Part shown: one piece after another, positions 1 to 7,622 of the stretch
Position numbering within the stretch: the first letter of the stretch is position 1
Layout: each line of letters starts with the position of its first letter
NCBI RefSeq assembly: GCF_025506355.1
Contig: NZ_JANZYP010000036.1
Coordinates: 1 to 64,000 of the forward strand
Reading direction: 5' to 3'
Length of the DNA stretch: 64,000 nt
Source: Sphaerisporangium corydalis
Lineage (GTDB): Bacteria > Actinomycetota > Actinomycetes > Streptosporangiales > Streptosporangiaceae
Notes under the pieces: model-generated
Told to the model about the DNA's origin: nothing
The model's database searches: none
What the model saw: only the letters and a program-made list of their open reading frames with translations
Program-made: the position numbers and the translations under genes

Positions 1-9
1 TGGAAGTTG

Positions 10-1416
10 TCAGTGGGAGGGGAGGGGGCAGGTGGTGGCGGGGTCGCCGGTGGTGGGGCGGGGGAGGGTGGCGTCGGCGGGTGGGGTGGTGCCGCGGGTG
101 GTCCAGCCTTCGAGGGCGGTGAAGGCGCTGCGGAAGCACGGCAGGATCGGGCGCAGCAGGGCCGGGTAGGTGTCGTACAGGCCGTCGACGTGGTTGCCGC
201 CCTCGATCCGGTAGTACCGGTGCAGCCGGTCGCGCCCGCGTGCCCGGATCAGCCGGTCGTAGACGTCGGAGTCCTGCCCGATGGGCAGCAGCGTGTCGAG
301 CGTCCCGTGCAGGGTGATCAGCGGCCGTCCGATGCGGCCGGTGAGGGCGATCCGCCCGACGGCCTCGCGGACGGCGCGGGGACGGGCGGCGTAGTCGTAG
401 TCGGCGTCGCACGCGGGCGTGCCCGGGGCGCAGAACGGGGTGCCCGCCTCGGTGGCGCCGTCGTACCCCGAGTCGAGCTCCTCGCGGTAGATGCGCTGGG
501 TGAGGTCCCAGTAGACCTTGTAGTGGTAGTCCCACAGCGGTTCGGAGCCGGGCGCGAAGCCCGCCGCGATGATCGCGTCATGCGCGGCGGCGTCCCCGGT
601 GGCGGCGTACTTGGGGTACTCGCGCAGCGTGGCCGGCAGTGAGGTCAGCAGGTTGGGGCCGTTCTCCCGCCACAGGGTGCCCTCCCAGTCGACGCCGCCG
701 CTGTACAGCTCGGGGTGGTTCTCCAGCTGCCACCTGACCAGGTACCCGCCGTTGGAGATCCCCGCCGCGTACGTCCGGCGCGGCGCCCGCCCGTAGCGCT
801 GCGCCGCCACGGCCTTGGCGGCGCGGGTGAGCTGGGTGACCCGCTGGTTCCACTCCACGATGGCGTCGCCGGGACGCGTGCCGTCCTTGTAGAAGTCCGC
901 GCCGGTGTTGCCCTTGTCGGTCGCCGCGTAGGCGTACCCCTGGGCGAGCACCCAGTCGGAGATGGCGAAGTCGTTGGCGTACTGCCGGCGCACCCCCGGC
1001 GTCCCGGCGACCACCAGGCCGCCGTTCCAGTGTTCGGGCAGCCGGATGACGAACTGGCTGTCGTGGTTCCACCCGTGGTCGGTGTTGGAGGTGGAGGTGT
1101 CGGGGAAGTAGCCGTCGATCTGGGCGCCGGGGACGCCGGTCGGGTTGGTGGCGCCGGCGGAGGTCAGGCCCGCGTACTCGGCCGCGATCGAGTGCCCTGA
1201 GGCGACGGTGCCCGCCGTGGTCAGGTCGTCCAGGCACGCGGAGATCTGCTTCTCGGCCCCGGGCACCTTGACGCGCTCGATGCCCGCGCAGCCGCCGGAG
1301 ACGACGGACGCGGCGGAGGCGGAGGCGGGGGACACCGGGACGAGCAGGGACGTGCCGGCCAGCAGGGCCGCCGCGAGGCCCGGCAGGCGGCCCGGGCGGG
1401 GACGGATGGATCGCAT
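10..1416 (-). CDS. Secreted alpha/beta-hydrolase, tannase / 3-hydroxybutyrate-oligomer hydrolase type
   Basis: Predicted exported serine esterase, 468 aa. The ATG at 1416 has a GGAG 8 nt upstream and opens a Sec signal peptide: basic residues, a hydrophobic stretch to about residue 26, and a likely cut near residue 34 after ASA. The nucleophile lies in GISNGG (S221); D374 (in HGTLDT) and H409 (in GGNHVDG) complete a plausible triad. Six cysteines in the mature chain fit an extracellular protein with disulfides. It is divergent from the Liv-type importer and the hydroxybutyrate dehydrogenase, so I infer that it releases small hydroxy acids from an ester polymer or oligomer for import. Feruloyl/tannin ester hydrolysis is the main alternative. 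Family assignment is fairly safe; substrate is inference. Confidence 0.8.
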   Translation of the reverse strand: MRSIRPRPGRLPGLAAALLAGTSLLVPVSPASASAASVVSGGCAGIERVKVPGAEKQISACLDDLTTAGTVASGHSIAAEYAGLTSAGATNPTGVPGAQIDGYFPDTSTSNTDHGWNHDSQFVIRLPEHWNGGLVVAGTPGVRRQYANDFAISDWVLAQGYAYAATDKGNTGADFYKDGTRPGDAIVEWNQRVTQLTRAAKAVAAQRYGRAPRRTYAAGISNGGYLVRWQLENHPELYSGGVDWEGTLWRENGPNLLTSLPATLREYPKYAATGDAAAHDAIIAAGFAPGSEPLWDYHYKVYWDLTQRIYREELDSGYDGATEAGTPFCAPGTPACDADYDYAARPRAVREAVGRIALTGRIGRPLITLHGTLDTLLPIGQDSDVYDRLIRARGRDRLHRYYRIEGGNHVDGLYDTYPALLRPILPCFRSAFTALEGWTTRGTTPPADATLPRPTTGDPATTCPLPSH

Positions 1417-1830
1417 GGGGGGACTCCTCAGGTGGCGCCGCGGCGTCGCCGCCGGGCGGGTGACCGCAATGGTCCTCAGTCGCTGTGACCCGGGCCACGT
1501 CCGCGGCCTCCACATTTGCCCGCCCCGCTATGTCCGGAGAACCCATGCCCGCCCCGCCCGCCGTCCCGCCGGACCCCACTCCCGTCCGGCGCCCCGCGCC
1601 CCGGCACGCCCGGCGGGACGTGGCCGGGCCACATAACCCCGCCGGAAAGGTCCCGCAGCCCGCTGACCTGCGGCGAATGTGCGCGGCATCCGTGCGGCCA
1701 CGAAGGAATGTGTGCCCTGGCCACATGGAACGCCTCCGCCCGCTCACCTAGTGTCCGCGTCACAGCGACTTCGTCCGTTAACGCCAAGGTGACCTGGACG
1801 AAACCACCCACGAGACGACGAGGAGGCCGA
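1417..1830. promoter_or_regulatory. Divergent promoter region with repeated GTGGCC/GGCCAC dyads
   Basis: This 414-bp gene-free stretch lies between the secreted esterase and the importer. It holds three similar dyads: around 1485-1500 (GTGACCCGGGCCACGT), 1618-1634 (ACGTGGCC-G-GGCCACAT, arms matching at 7 of 8 positions) and about 1708-1726 (ATGTG...CACAT). Repeated copies of one operator-like sequence between divergent genes suggest joint control, perhaps by the GAF/PucR-type regulator at the end of the importer operon. The regulator assignment is inference. No confident -10/-35 boxes were found. Confidence 0.4.
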
Positions 1831-2589
1831 ATGGACGGACCTGTCCTGCGAGCGCAGGGCCTGGCCAAGGAGTTCCGGGGCTTCCGCGCCGTCGACGGCG
1901 TGGACCTGGACGTCGCGGACGGCAGCGTGCACGCACTGGTCGGGCCGAACGGCGCCGGGAAGACCACGTTGTTCAACCTGCTGACCGGTTTCCTGAAGCC
2001 GAGCGCGGGCCGGATCCTGCTCGGCGGGCGTGACCTGACGGGCAGCCGCCCCGAGCAGGTGGCCCGCCTCGGGGTGGCCAGGTCGTTCCAGATCACCAGC
2101 CTGTTCCCGCAGATGACCCCGCGCGAGCACCTGGAGCTGGCGCTGGCGGGCGGCACCGGCCTGACCTGGCGTTTCTGGCGGTCGCACCGCCTGCTCGACC
2201 GGTTCGGGGACCGGGCCATGGAGCTGCTGGACCAGGTCGGCCTGGCCGGGCACGCCGGCACCCCGGCCGGGACCCTCGCCTACGGCCACAAGCGGGCCCT
2301 GGAGCTGGCCCTGGCGCTCGCGCTGGACCCCCGGGTGCTGCTGCTGGACGAGCCGACCGCCGGCATGGGCGCCGAGGACGTGGAGCGCACCGTGGAGCTG
2401 GTCAGGAAGGTCCGCGCGGGCCGCACGGTCGTGATGGTCGAGCACAACATGAGCGTCGTCTCCAGCCTGGCCGACCGGGTGACGGTCCTGCAGAGCGGCC
2501 GGGTGCTCGTCGAGGGGCCGTACGCCGAGATCCGCCACGACCCCCGGGTCATCAGCGCCTACCTGGGAGATGCCGATGCCGGCCACTGA
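1831..2589 (+). CDS. Liv-type ABC transporter ATP-binding protein (LivG-like)
   Basis: One of the two ATPases of a hydrophobic amino-acid/organic-acid uptake (HAAT) ABC importer, 252 aa. Walker A is GPNGAGKTT at residues 38-46; the Walker B stretch LLLDEPTAGM and the switch histidine in VEHNM follow, as in LivG. The signature motif is the relaxed LAYGHKRALE typical of LivG rather than LSGGQ. The start ATG at 1831 has AGGAGG at 1821-1826; the long upstream extension of this frame is not coding. It overlaps the start of the second ATPase, so the two are translationally coupled. The imported compound is not evident from this subunit; operon context favours a hydroxy acid over leucine. Confidence 0.9.
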   Translation: MDGPVLRAQGLAKEFRGFRAVDGVDLDVADGSVHALVGPNGAGKTTLFNLLTGFLKPSAGRILLGGRDLTGSRPEQVARLGVARSFQITSLFPQMTPREHLELALAGGTGLTWRFWRSHRLLDRFGDRAMELLDQVGLAGHAGTPAGTLAYGHKRALELALALALDPRVLLLDEPTAGMGAEDVERTVELVRKVRAGRTVVMVEHNMSVVSSLADRVTVLQSGRVLVEGPYAEIRHDPRVISAYLGDADAGH

Positions 2590-3292
2590 CAGCGGGCCCA
2601 TCCTCAGCGTGACCGGCCTGTCCGCCTGGTACGGCGAGGCGCAGGTCCTGCGCGAGGTGTCCATCGAGGTCGGGCAGGGGGAGATCGTCACCCTGGTCGG
2701 CCGCAACGGCGCCGGGAAGACGACGCTGCTGCGCTGCCTGATGGGGCTGCAGGGCCGCTACAGCGGCGGCATCGCCTTCCTCGGCTCGGACATCGTCCGG
2801 CTGCCCGCGCACCGCCGGGCGCGCATGGGCCTCGGGTACGTCCCCGACGACCGCGGGGTGTACTCGACGCTCACCGTGGAGGAGAACCTGACGCTGCCGC
2901 CGGCCGCCGGCCCCGACCCCTGGCCGCTGGCCCGGGTGTACGAGACCTTCCCCCGGCTGAAGGAGCGGCGCTCGTTCCCCGGCACCAAGCTGTCGGGCGG
3001 CGAGCAGCAGATGCTCGCGCTGGCCCGGGTGCTGCGGATGGGGGCGCGGCTGCTGCTGTGCGACGAGCCCACCGAGGGGCTGTCCCCGCTGATCGTGGGG
3101 CAGATCGGCGACATCCTGCGTGAGGTCAAGCGGCAGGGCACGACGGTGCTGCTGATCGAGCAGAACGTGCACTTCGCCGCGACGGTCGCCGACCGGCACT
3201 ACCTGCTGGCGGAGGGCCGCGTCGTGGAGTCCCTGCGCAACGACGAGATGCGGGAGCGGGAGCACGAGCTCCTGGACTACCTCGGCATCTGA
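2576..3292 (+). CDS. Liv-type ABC transporter ATP-binding protein (LivF-like)
   Basis: Second ATPase of the same importer, 238 aa. Walker A is VGRNGAGKTT (residues 41-50), the signature is LSGGEQQ, Walker B is LLLCDEPTEGL, and the switch-histidine position reads IEQN, as is usual in LivF. Two ATGs are possible, at 2570 and 2576. I chose 2576 because GGAG (2566-2569) is 6 nt from it but directly abuts 2570. It overlaps the end of the LivG-like gene by 14 bp. LivG and LivF form the heterodimer that drives the LivH/LivM permease pair encoded downstream. Confidence 0.9.
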   Translation: MPATDSGPILSVTGLSAWYGEAQVLREVSIEVGQGEIVTLVGRNGAGKTTLLRCLMGLQGRYSGGIAFLGSDIVRLPAHRRARMGLGYVPDDRGVYSTLTVEENLTLPPAAGPDPWPLARVYETFPRLKERRSFPGTKLSGGEQQMLALARVLRMGARLLLCDEPTEGLSPLIVGQIGDILREVKRQGTTVLLIEQNVHFAATVADRHYLLAEGRVVESLRNDEMREREHELLDYLGI

Positions 3293-3361
3293 CCCGCCAT
3301 CAAGCTCCCGGGCCGCCACGGCGACCCGACACTTTTGCACGAACCGACAGGAGATACGCAC

Positions 3362-4606
3362 ATGAAAGCTCTGGGCCGAGTGGCCGCCGTGGTGGCGGCG
3401 GGAGCCACGGTCGCCGGTTGCGCGGGTGGACCCGGCGCCGGGGGCGGCGACGACAAGATCAGCGACGGCAAGGTCGTGCTCGCCGTGCTGAACGACCAGT
3501 CGGCGGTCTACGCCGACCTGTCGGGCAAGAGCAGCGTCGAGGCCGTGAACATGGCGGTCGCGGACTACAAGGCCAAGTACGGCGACAAGGCGGTCGCCAA
3601 GGACGTCGAGGTGCTCTCGGCCGACCACCAGAACAAGCCGGAGGTCGCCAACTCCAAGGCGCAGGAGCTCTACGACCGCCAGCACGCCGACATCGTGCTG
3701 GACGTCCCCTCCTCGGCGGCGGCGCTGGCGGTGGCCGGGGTCGCCAAGGCCAAGAAGAAGCTGTTCATGGACATCGGCGCCGCCACCACCGAGCTGGAGG
3801 GCGCCCAGTGCAACAAGTACACCTTCCACTACGGCTACAACACCTACATGCTGGCGCACGGCACCGGTGACACCGTCACCAAGGACGGGTCGAAGAACTG
3901 GTACATCGTCTACCCCGACTACGCGTTCGGGCAGGACATGCAGAAGAACTTCACCGCCGCGGTGCAGGGCGCCGGCGGCAAGGTCATCCAGAGCGACCCC
4001 GCGCCGTTCCCGAACGACAACTTCTCCACGTTCCTGCTGAAGGCCCCCGGGCTCGACCCCAAGCCGCAGGTCCTCGGGACGATGCAGGCCGGCGGTGACC
4101 TGGTCAACCTGGTGAAGCAGTACAACGAGTACAAGCTTCGCGACAAGGGCATCGGCCTGGCGGTCGGGCTGATGTTCATCACCGACATCCACTCGCTCGG
4201 CCCGGACGCGCTGGCCGGCACCAAGTTCACCGACGCCTGGTACTGGAACGGCAGCCCGGGCAACCGCGCGTGGGCCGACAAGTTCCAGGCCAAGGCCGGC
4301 AAGCGGCCGAGCTTCCCCAACGCCGCCAACTACTCGGCCGCCACCCAGTACCTGGAGGCGGTGCAGCGCGCCGGCACCGACGGCGCCGACGCGGTGATCA
4401 AGCAGCTCGAGGGCCACAAGTTCGAGGACGCCTTCGCGCAGAACGCCACCATCCGGGCCGAGGACCACCTGCTGCTGCACGACGTCTCGCTGGCCCAGGT
4501 GAAGCCGGCGAGCGAGGTCAAGGAGCCCTGGGACTACGAGAAGATCCTCAGCACCATCCCCGCCGACCAGGCGTTCCAGCCGGCGGACCCCGCCTGCAAG
4601 CTCTGA
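3362..4606 (+). CDS. ABC transporter substrate-binding lipoprotein (LivK-like, periplasmic-binding type 1)
   Basis: Extracytoplasmic receptor of the importer, 414 aa. The ATG at 3362 follows AGGAG; the upstream in-frame ATG at 3335 has no ribosome site. A signal sequence ends in TVAGC, so C20 is the expected lipidated residue. The body (two-lobed type-1 binding fold; FHYGYNTYM, YPDYAFGQDM, YSAATQYLEAV) resembles Leu/Ile/Val-type and aromatic/organic-acid receptors. It lies 69 nt after the LivF-like gene, before the poly-C run that separates it from the permeases. The ligand cannot be read from the sequence; with a hydroxybutyrate-type dehydrogenase in the operon a short hydroxy acid is a reasonable guess. 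Confidence 0.88.
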   Translation: MKALGRVAAVVAAGATVAGCAGGPGAGGGDDKISDGKVVLAVLNDQSAVYADLSGKSSVEAVNMAVADYKAKYGDKAVAKDVEVLSADHQNKPEVANSKAQELYDRQHADIVLDVPSSAAALAVAGVAKAKKKLFMDIGAATTELEGAQCNKYTFHYGYNTYMLAHGTGDTVTKDGSKNWYIVYPDYAFGQDMQKNFTAAVQGAGGKVIQSDPAPFPNDNFSTFLLKAPGLDPKPQVLGTMQAGGDLVNLVKQYNEYKLRDKGIGLAVGLMFITDIHSLGPDALAGTKFTDAWYWNGSPGNRAWADKFQAKAGKRPSFPNAANYSAATQYLEAVQRAGTDGADAVIKQLEGHKFEDAFAQNATIRAEDHLLLHDVSLAQVKPASEVKEPWDYEKILSTIPADQAFQPADPACKL

Positions 4607-4623
4607 GCCCGGCCGGGGGCGGG

Positions 4624-4676
<53 letters not shown>

Positions 4677-4848
4677 CCCGCCCCCGCGTCCCCCCCGGCG
4701 GACCCCCCCGGCACGCGCGGCGCCCGCCCGGGCGCGGGCGGCCCGCCCGCCCGCGCCCGTCCGCCCAAGGCCGCCCGGACCCCGTCCAGGGCCGCCCTCC
4801 GCACGCCCCTGGCGGGGTCGCCCCCCGCCCGTCCCCTTGGAGGTCACC

Positions 4849-5712
4849 GTGCTGCAACAGGCGTTCAACGGCCTGGTGGGCGGCGCCTTCTACGCCCTGC
4901 TCGCCCTCGGCCTCGCCGTCATCTTCGGCATGCTGGGCGTGGTCAACTTCGCCCACGGTGCCTTCTACATGCTCGGCGCGTTCGGGTCCTACGTGTTGCT
5001 GGACTCCTTCGGCGTGAACTTCTGGGCCGCCCTGGTCCTGGTCCCGCTGCTGCTCGGCCTGGCGGGGACCGTGCTGGAGCGATTGTTCATCCGCAGGCTG
5101 GCGCCGCTGGACCCGCTGTACAACTTCCTGTTCACCTTCGGCCTGGCGCTGATCCTGCAGGACCTGGTCAAACGGGAGTACGGCGTGCAGTCCCAGCCCT
5201 ACCCCCGGCCCGGCCTGCTGTCGGGCACGGTCGACCTCGGCCTGTTCGGCTACCCGGCCTACCAGGTGTTCGTGCTGGCCGTCTCGGTCGTGGTGTGCGC
5301 GGCGGTCTGGGTGGTGCTGACCCGCACCCGGGTCGGCATGATCGTGCGGGCCGCCACCGAGCGGCCCGACCTGACCCGCGCCCTCGGCATCGACGTGGGC
5401 CGCTGGGTCACCCCGGTCTTCGGCTTCGGCATCGCGCTGGCCGGGCTCGCGGGGGTGCTCGCCGCCCCCATGCGCGCGGTCAACCCGCTGATGGGCGCCG
5501 ACCTGATCATCACGGTGTTCGCGGTCGTGGTCATCGGCGGGCTCGGCTCGATCTTCGGTTCCGTGGCGGCGGGCTTCGCGATCGGGCTGGTCTCGGCCCT
5601 CGGCAACCTGTACGTGCCCGCGCTGTCCCAGACGCTGGTGTTCATCCTGATGGCCGCCGTGCTGCTCTGGCGGCCCGCGGGGCTGTTCGGGCGCGAGGAG
5701 GCGCTGTCGTGA
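4849..5712 (+). CDS. Liv-type ABC transporter permease (LivH-like)
   Basis: First membrane subunit of the importer, 287 aa with about eight hydrophobic segments. It begins MLQQAFNGLVGGAFYALLALGL, the standard LivH opening, and contains GMLGVVNFAHGAFYMLGAF and the cytoplasmic loop with RAATERPDLTRALGID. The GTG at 4849 has TTGGAGG 5 nt upstream. The frame stays open far upstream through the poly-C run, but that extension is Pro/Arg low complexity and not part of the family. It ends in GTGA, overlapping the start of the LivM-like gene. Its 5' leader holds the poly-C tract, so this gene and those after it are the ones most exposed to any effect of that tract. Confidence 0.9.
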   Translation: MLQQAFNGLVGGAFYALLALGLAVIFGMLGVVNFAHGAFYMLGAFGSYVLLDSFGVNFWAALVLVPLLLGLAGTVLERLFIRRLAPLDPLYNFLFTFGLALILQDLVKREYGVQSQPYPRPGLLSGTVDLGLFGYPAYQVFVLAVSVVVCAAVWVVLTRTRVGMIVRAATERPDLTRALGIDVGRWVTPVFGFGIALAGLAGVLAAPMRAVNPLMGADLIITVFAVVVIGGLGSIFGSVAAGFAIGLVSALGNLYVPALSQTLVFILMAAVLLWRPAGLFGREEALS

Positions 5713-6728
5713 TCCTTTCCCGGCTGGCCAGAAGGCCGCTGCTGCTCGCCGCCGGGCTGGTCCTGGCCCTGGCGCTCCCGTGGATGATCTACCCGCCGGT
5801 CGCCCTGGACATGGCCTGCTGGGCGCTGTTCGCCGCCGCGCTGGACCTGCTGCTCGGCTTCACCGGCCTGCTGTCGTTCGGGCACGCCGCGTTCTGGGGC
5901 GGCTCGGCCTACGCCGCCGCCCTCATCGCGGTGCACTCCGGCCTGCCCTTCCCGGTGGCGGCGCTCGGCGGCGCGGTGTTCGCGGCCGTGCTGGCCCTGC
6001 CCATCGGCTACCTGTCGGTGCGGCTGCGCGGCATCTACTTCGCGATGGTCACCCTGGCGTTCGCGCAGATGGTGTACTTCGTCGTCAACCAGTGGCGGGA
6101 CCTGACGGGCGGCGAGAACGGCCTGCAGGGCGTCCCGCGCGAGCTGTTCGGGCTGGACCTTTCGGACTCGTTCGTCTTCTACTACGCGGCCCTGCCCCTG
6201 CTGCTCGCCGGGTTCGTGGCCGTGTGGCGCGTCGTCCGCTCGCCGTTCGGCCGGGTCCTGGTGTCGATCAGGGACAACCCGGCGCGGGCGCAGGCGCTCG
6301 GGTACCCGGTCGAGCGCTACAAGCTCCTGGCCTTCGTGCTGTCGGCCGCCCTGTCGGGCCTGGCGGGCGGGCTGTTCGCGCTCGGCCACGGGTTCGCCTC
6401 CCTGGAGAGCGTCTACTGGACCACCTCAGGGCAGGCGGTGATGATGGTCGTCCTCGGCGGCATCGGCACGCTGTGGGGCGGCGTCATCGGCGCGGGCCTG
6501 GTCGTCGAGCTGAACGACTACCTGGTGACGGTCGGCTTCGACGGCATCGGCATCGTCACCGGCACCATCTTCGTGATCATCGTGCTGGTGTTCCGCCGGG
6601 GCATCTGGGGGACGGCCCGCGACCTGCTCGCGGCCCGTACCGGCCGCCGCCGCCCGGGGGAGCCGGGCTCCGGAGACACGCAGGACGGCGCCCCCGCCCG
6701 CACCCCCGGCGTCGGCACGCCCGTATAG
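5709..6728 (+). CDS. Liv-type ABC transporter permease (LivM-like)
   Basis: Second membrane subunit, 339 aa. It opens with hydrophobic segments and carries GFTGLLSFGHAAFWGGSAY and the loop SIRDNPARAQALGYPVERYK that contacts the ATPases in this family. About eight to ten membrane spans are visible, then a hydrophilic Arg/Pro-rich tail of some 35 residues with no family counterpart. The GTG start at 5709 overlaps the stop of the preceding permease (GTGA), a typical translational coupling. It completes the five-part importer LivG-LivF-LivK-LivH-LivM. Confidence 0.9.
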   Translation: MILSRLARRPLLLAAGLVLALALPWMIYPPVALDMACWALFAAALDLLLGFTGLLSFGHAAFWGGSAYAAALIAVHSGLPFPVAALGGAVFAAVLALPIGYLSVRLRGIYFAMVTLAFAQMVYFVVNQWRDLTGGENGLQGVPRELFGLDLSDSFVFYYAALPLLLAGFVAVWRVVRSPFGRVLVSIRDNPARAQALGYPVERYKLLAFVLSAALSGLAGGLFALGHGFASLESVYWTTSGQAVMMVVLGGIGTLWGGVIGAGLVVELNDYLVTVGFDGIGIVTGTIFVIIVLVFRRGIWGTARDLLAARTGRRRPGEPGSGDTQDGAPARTPGVGTPV

Positions 6729-6814
6729 CACCCTCCGTAAGGCCCTCCCGTACGAACCGCCCGTCAGCGCCTTCGCGGCGGATCACCGATTCCCGGATCC
6801 TAGGAGCAGTGGCT

Positions 6815-7600
6815 GTGGTTTCAACGAGCGTGACCGCCGGGAAGCCGGTGTCGGTCGACCTGACCGGCCGGCGTGCCCTGGTGACGGGCGGGGCGAGCGG
6901 CATCGGCCGGGCGTGCGCCCGCCGGCTGGCCGCCGCGGGCGCCGGGGTCGTCATCCTCGACGTCCGTGAGGACGTGGCGCGCCAGGCCGCGGGGGAGATC
7001 GGCGGGACGGCCGTGGCCGCCGACCTGACCGACCTGGCCGCCGTCGAGGCGCTCGACCTCGGCGGGGTGGACATCCTGGTCAACAACGCCGGCTTCCAGC
7101 ACGTCGCCCCGATCGTCGACTTCCCCCCGGCCGTGTTCTCCTCGATCCTGAAGATCATGGTGGAGGCGCCGTTCCGCCTGGCCCGCCAGGCGCTGCCGGG
7201 GATGTACGAGCGCGGCTGGGGGCGGGTGGTCAACATCTCGTCGGTGCACGGGCTGCGCGCCTCGCCGTACAAGGTGGCCTACGTCACCGCCAAGCACGCC
7301 CTGGAGGGCCTGTCGAAGGTCATCGCCCTGGAGGGGGCCGAGCACGGCGTCACCTCCAACTGCGTGAACCCCGCCTACGTCCGCACGCCGCTGGTGGAGG
7401 AGCAGATCGCCGACCAGGCCCGCGTCCACGACCTGCGCCCGGAGGAGGTCGTCGAGCAGGTCATGCTGGCCCCGGCCGCGATCCGGCGGCTGATCGAACC
7501 CGAGGAGGTCGCCGAGGCGGTCGCCTACCTGTGCGCGCCGCAGGCCTCGATGATCACCGGCGCCTCGCTCACCATCGACGGCGGCTGGACCGCGCGCTGA
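6815..7600 (+). CDS. 3-hydroxybutyrate dehydrogenase-like short-chain dehydrogenase
   Basis: Cytosolic NAD-dependent SDR, 261 aa. The nucleotide-binding motif TGGASGIG is at residues 24-31, NNAG at about 90-93, catalytic S143, Y156 and K160 (YVTAK). The stretch NAGFQHVAPI, SSVHGLRASPYK and the C-terminal ITGASLTIDGGWTA match (R)-3-hydroxybutyrate dehydrogenases closely; those oxidise 3-hydroxybutyrate to acetoacetate. I chose GTG 6815 (AGGAG 8 nt upstream) over GTG 6809, which is only 2 nt from the site. It is 86 nt after the permease and 22 nt before the PucR-type regulator, so probably one operon. Assignment to the family is strong; the exact hydroxy acid is less so. Confidence 0.82.
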   Translation: MVSTSVTAGKPVSVDLTGRRALVTGGASGIGRACARRLAAAGAGVVILDVREDVARQAAGEIGGTAVAADLTDLAAVEALDLGGVDILVNNAGFQHVAPIVDFPPAVFSSILKIMVEAPFRLARQALPGMYERGWGRVVNISSVHGLRASPYKVAYVTAKHALEGLSKVIALEGAEHGVTSNCVNPAYVRTPLVEEQIADQARVHDLRPEEVVEQVMLAPAAIRRLIEPEEVAEAVAYLCAPQASMITGASLTIDGGWTAR

Positions 7601-7622
7601 GGCGGCATCGGGGGAACCAGAC

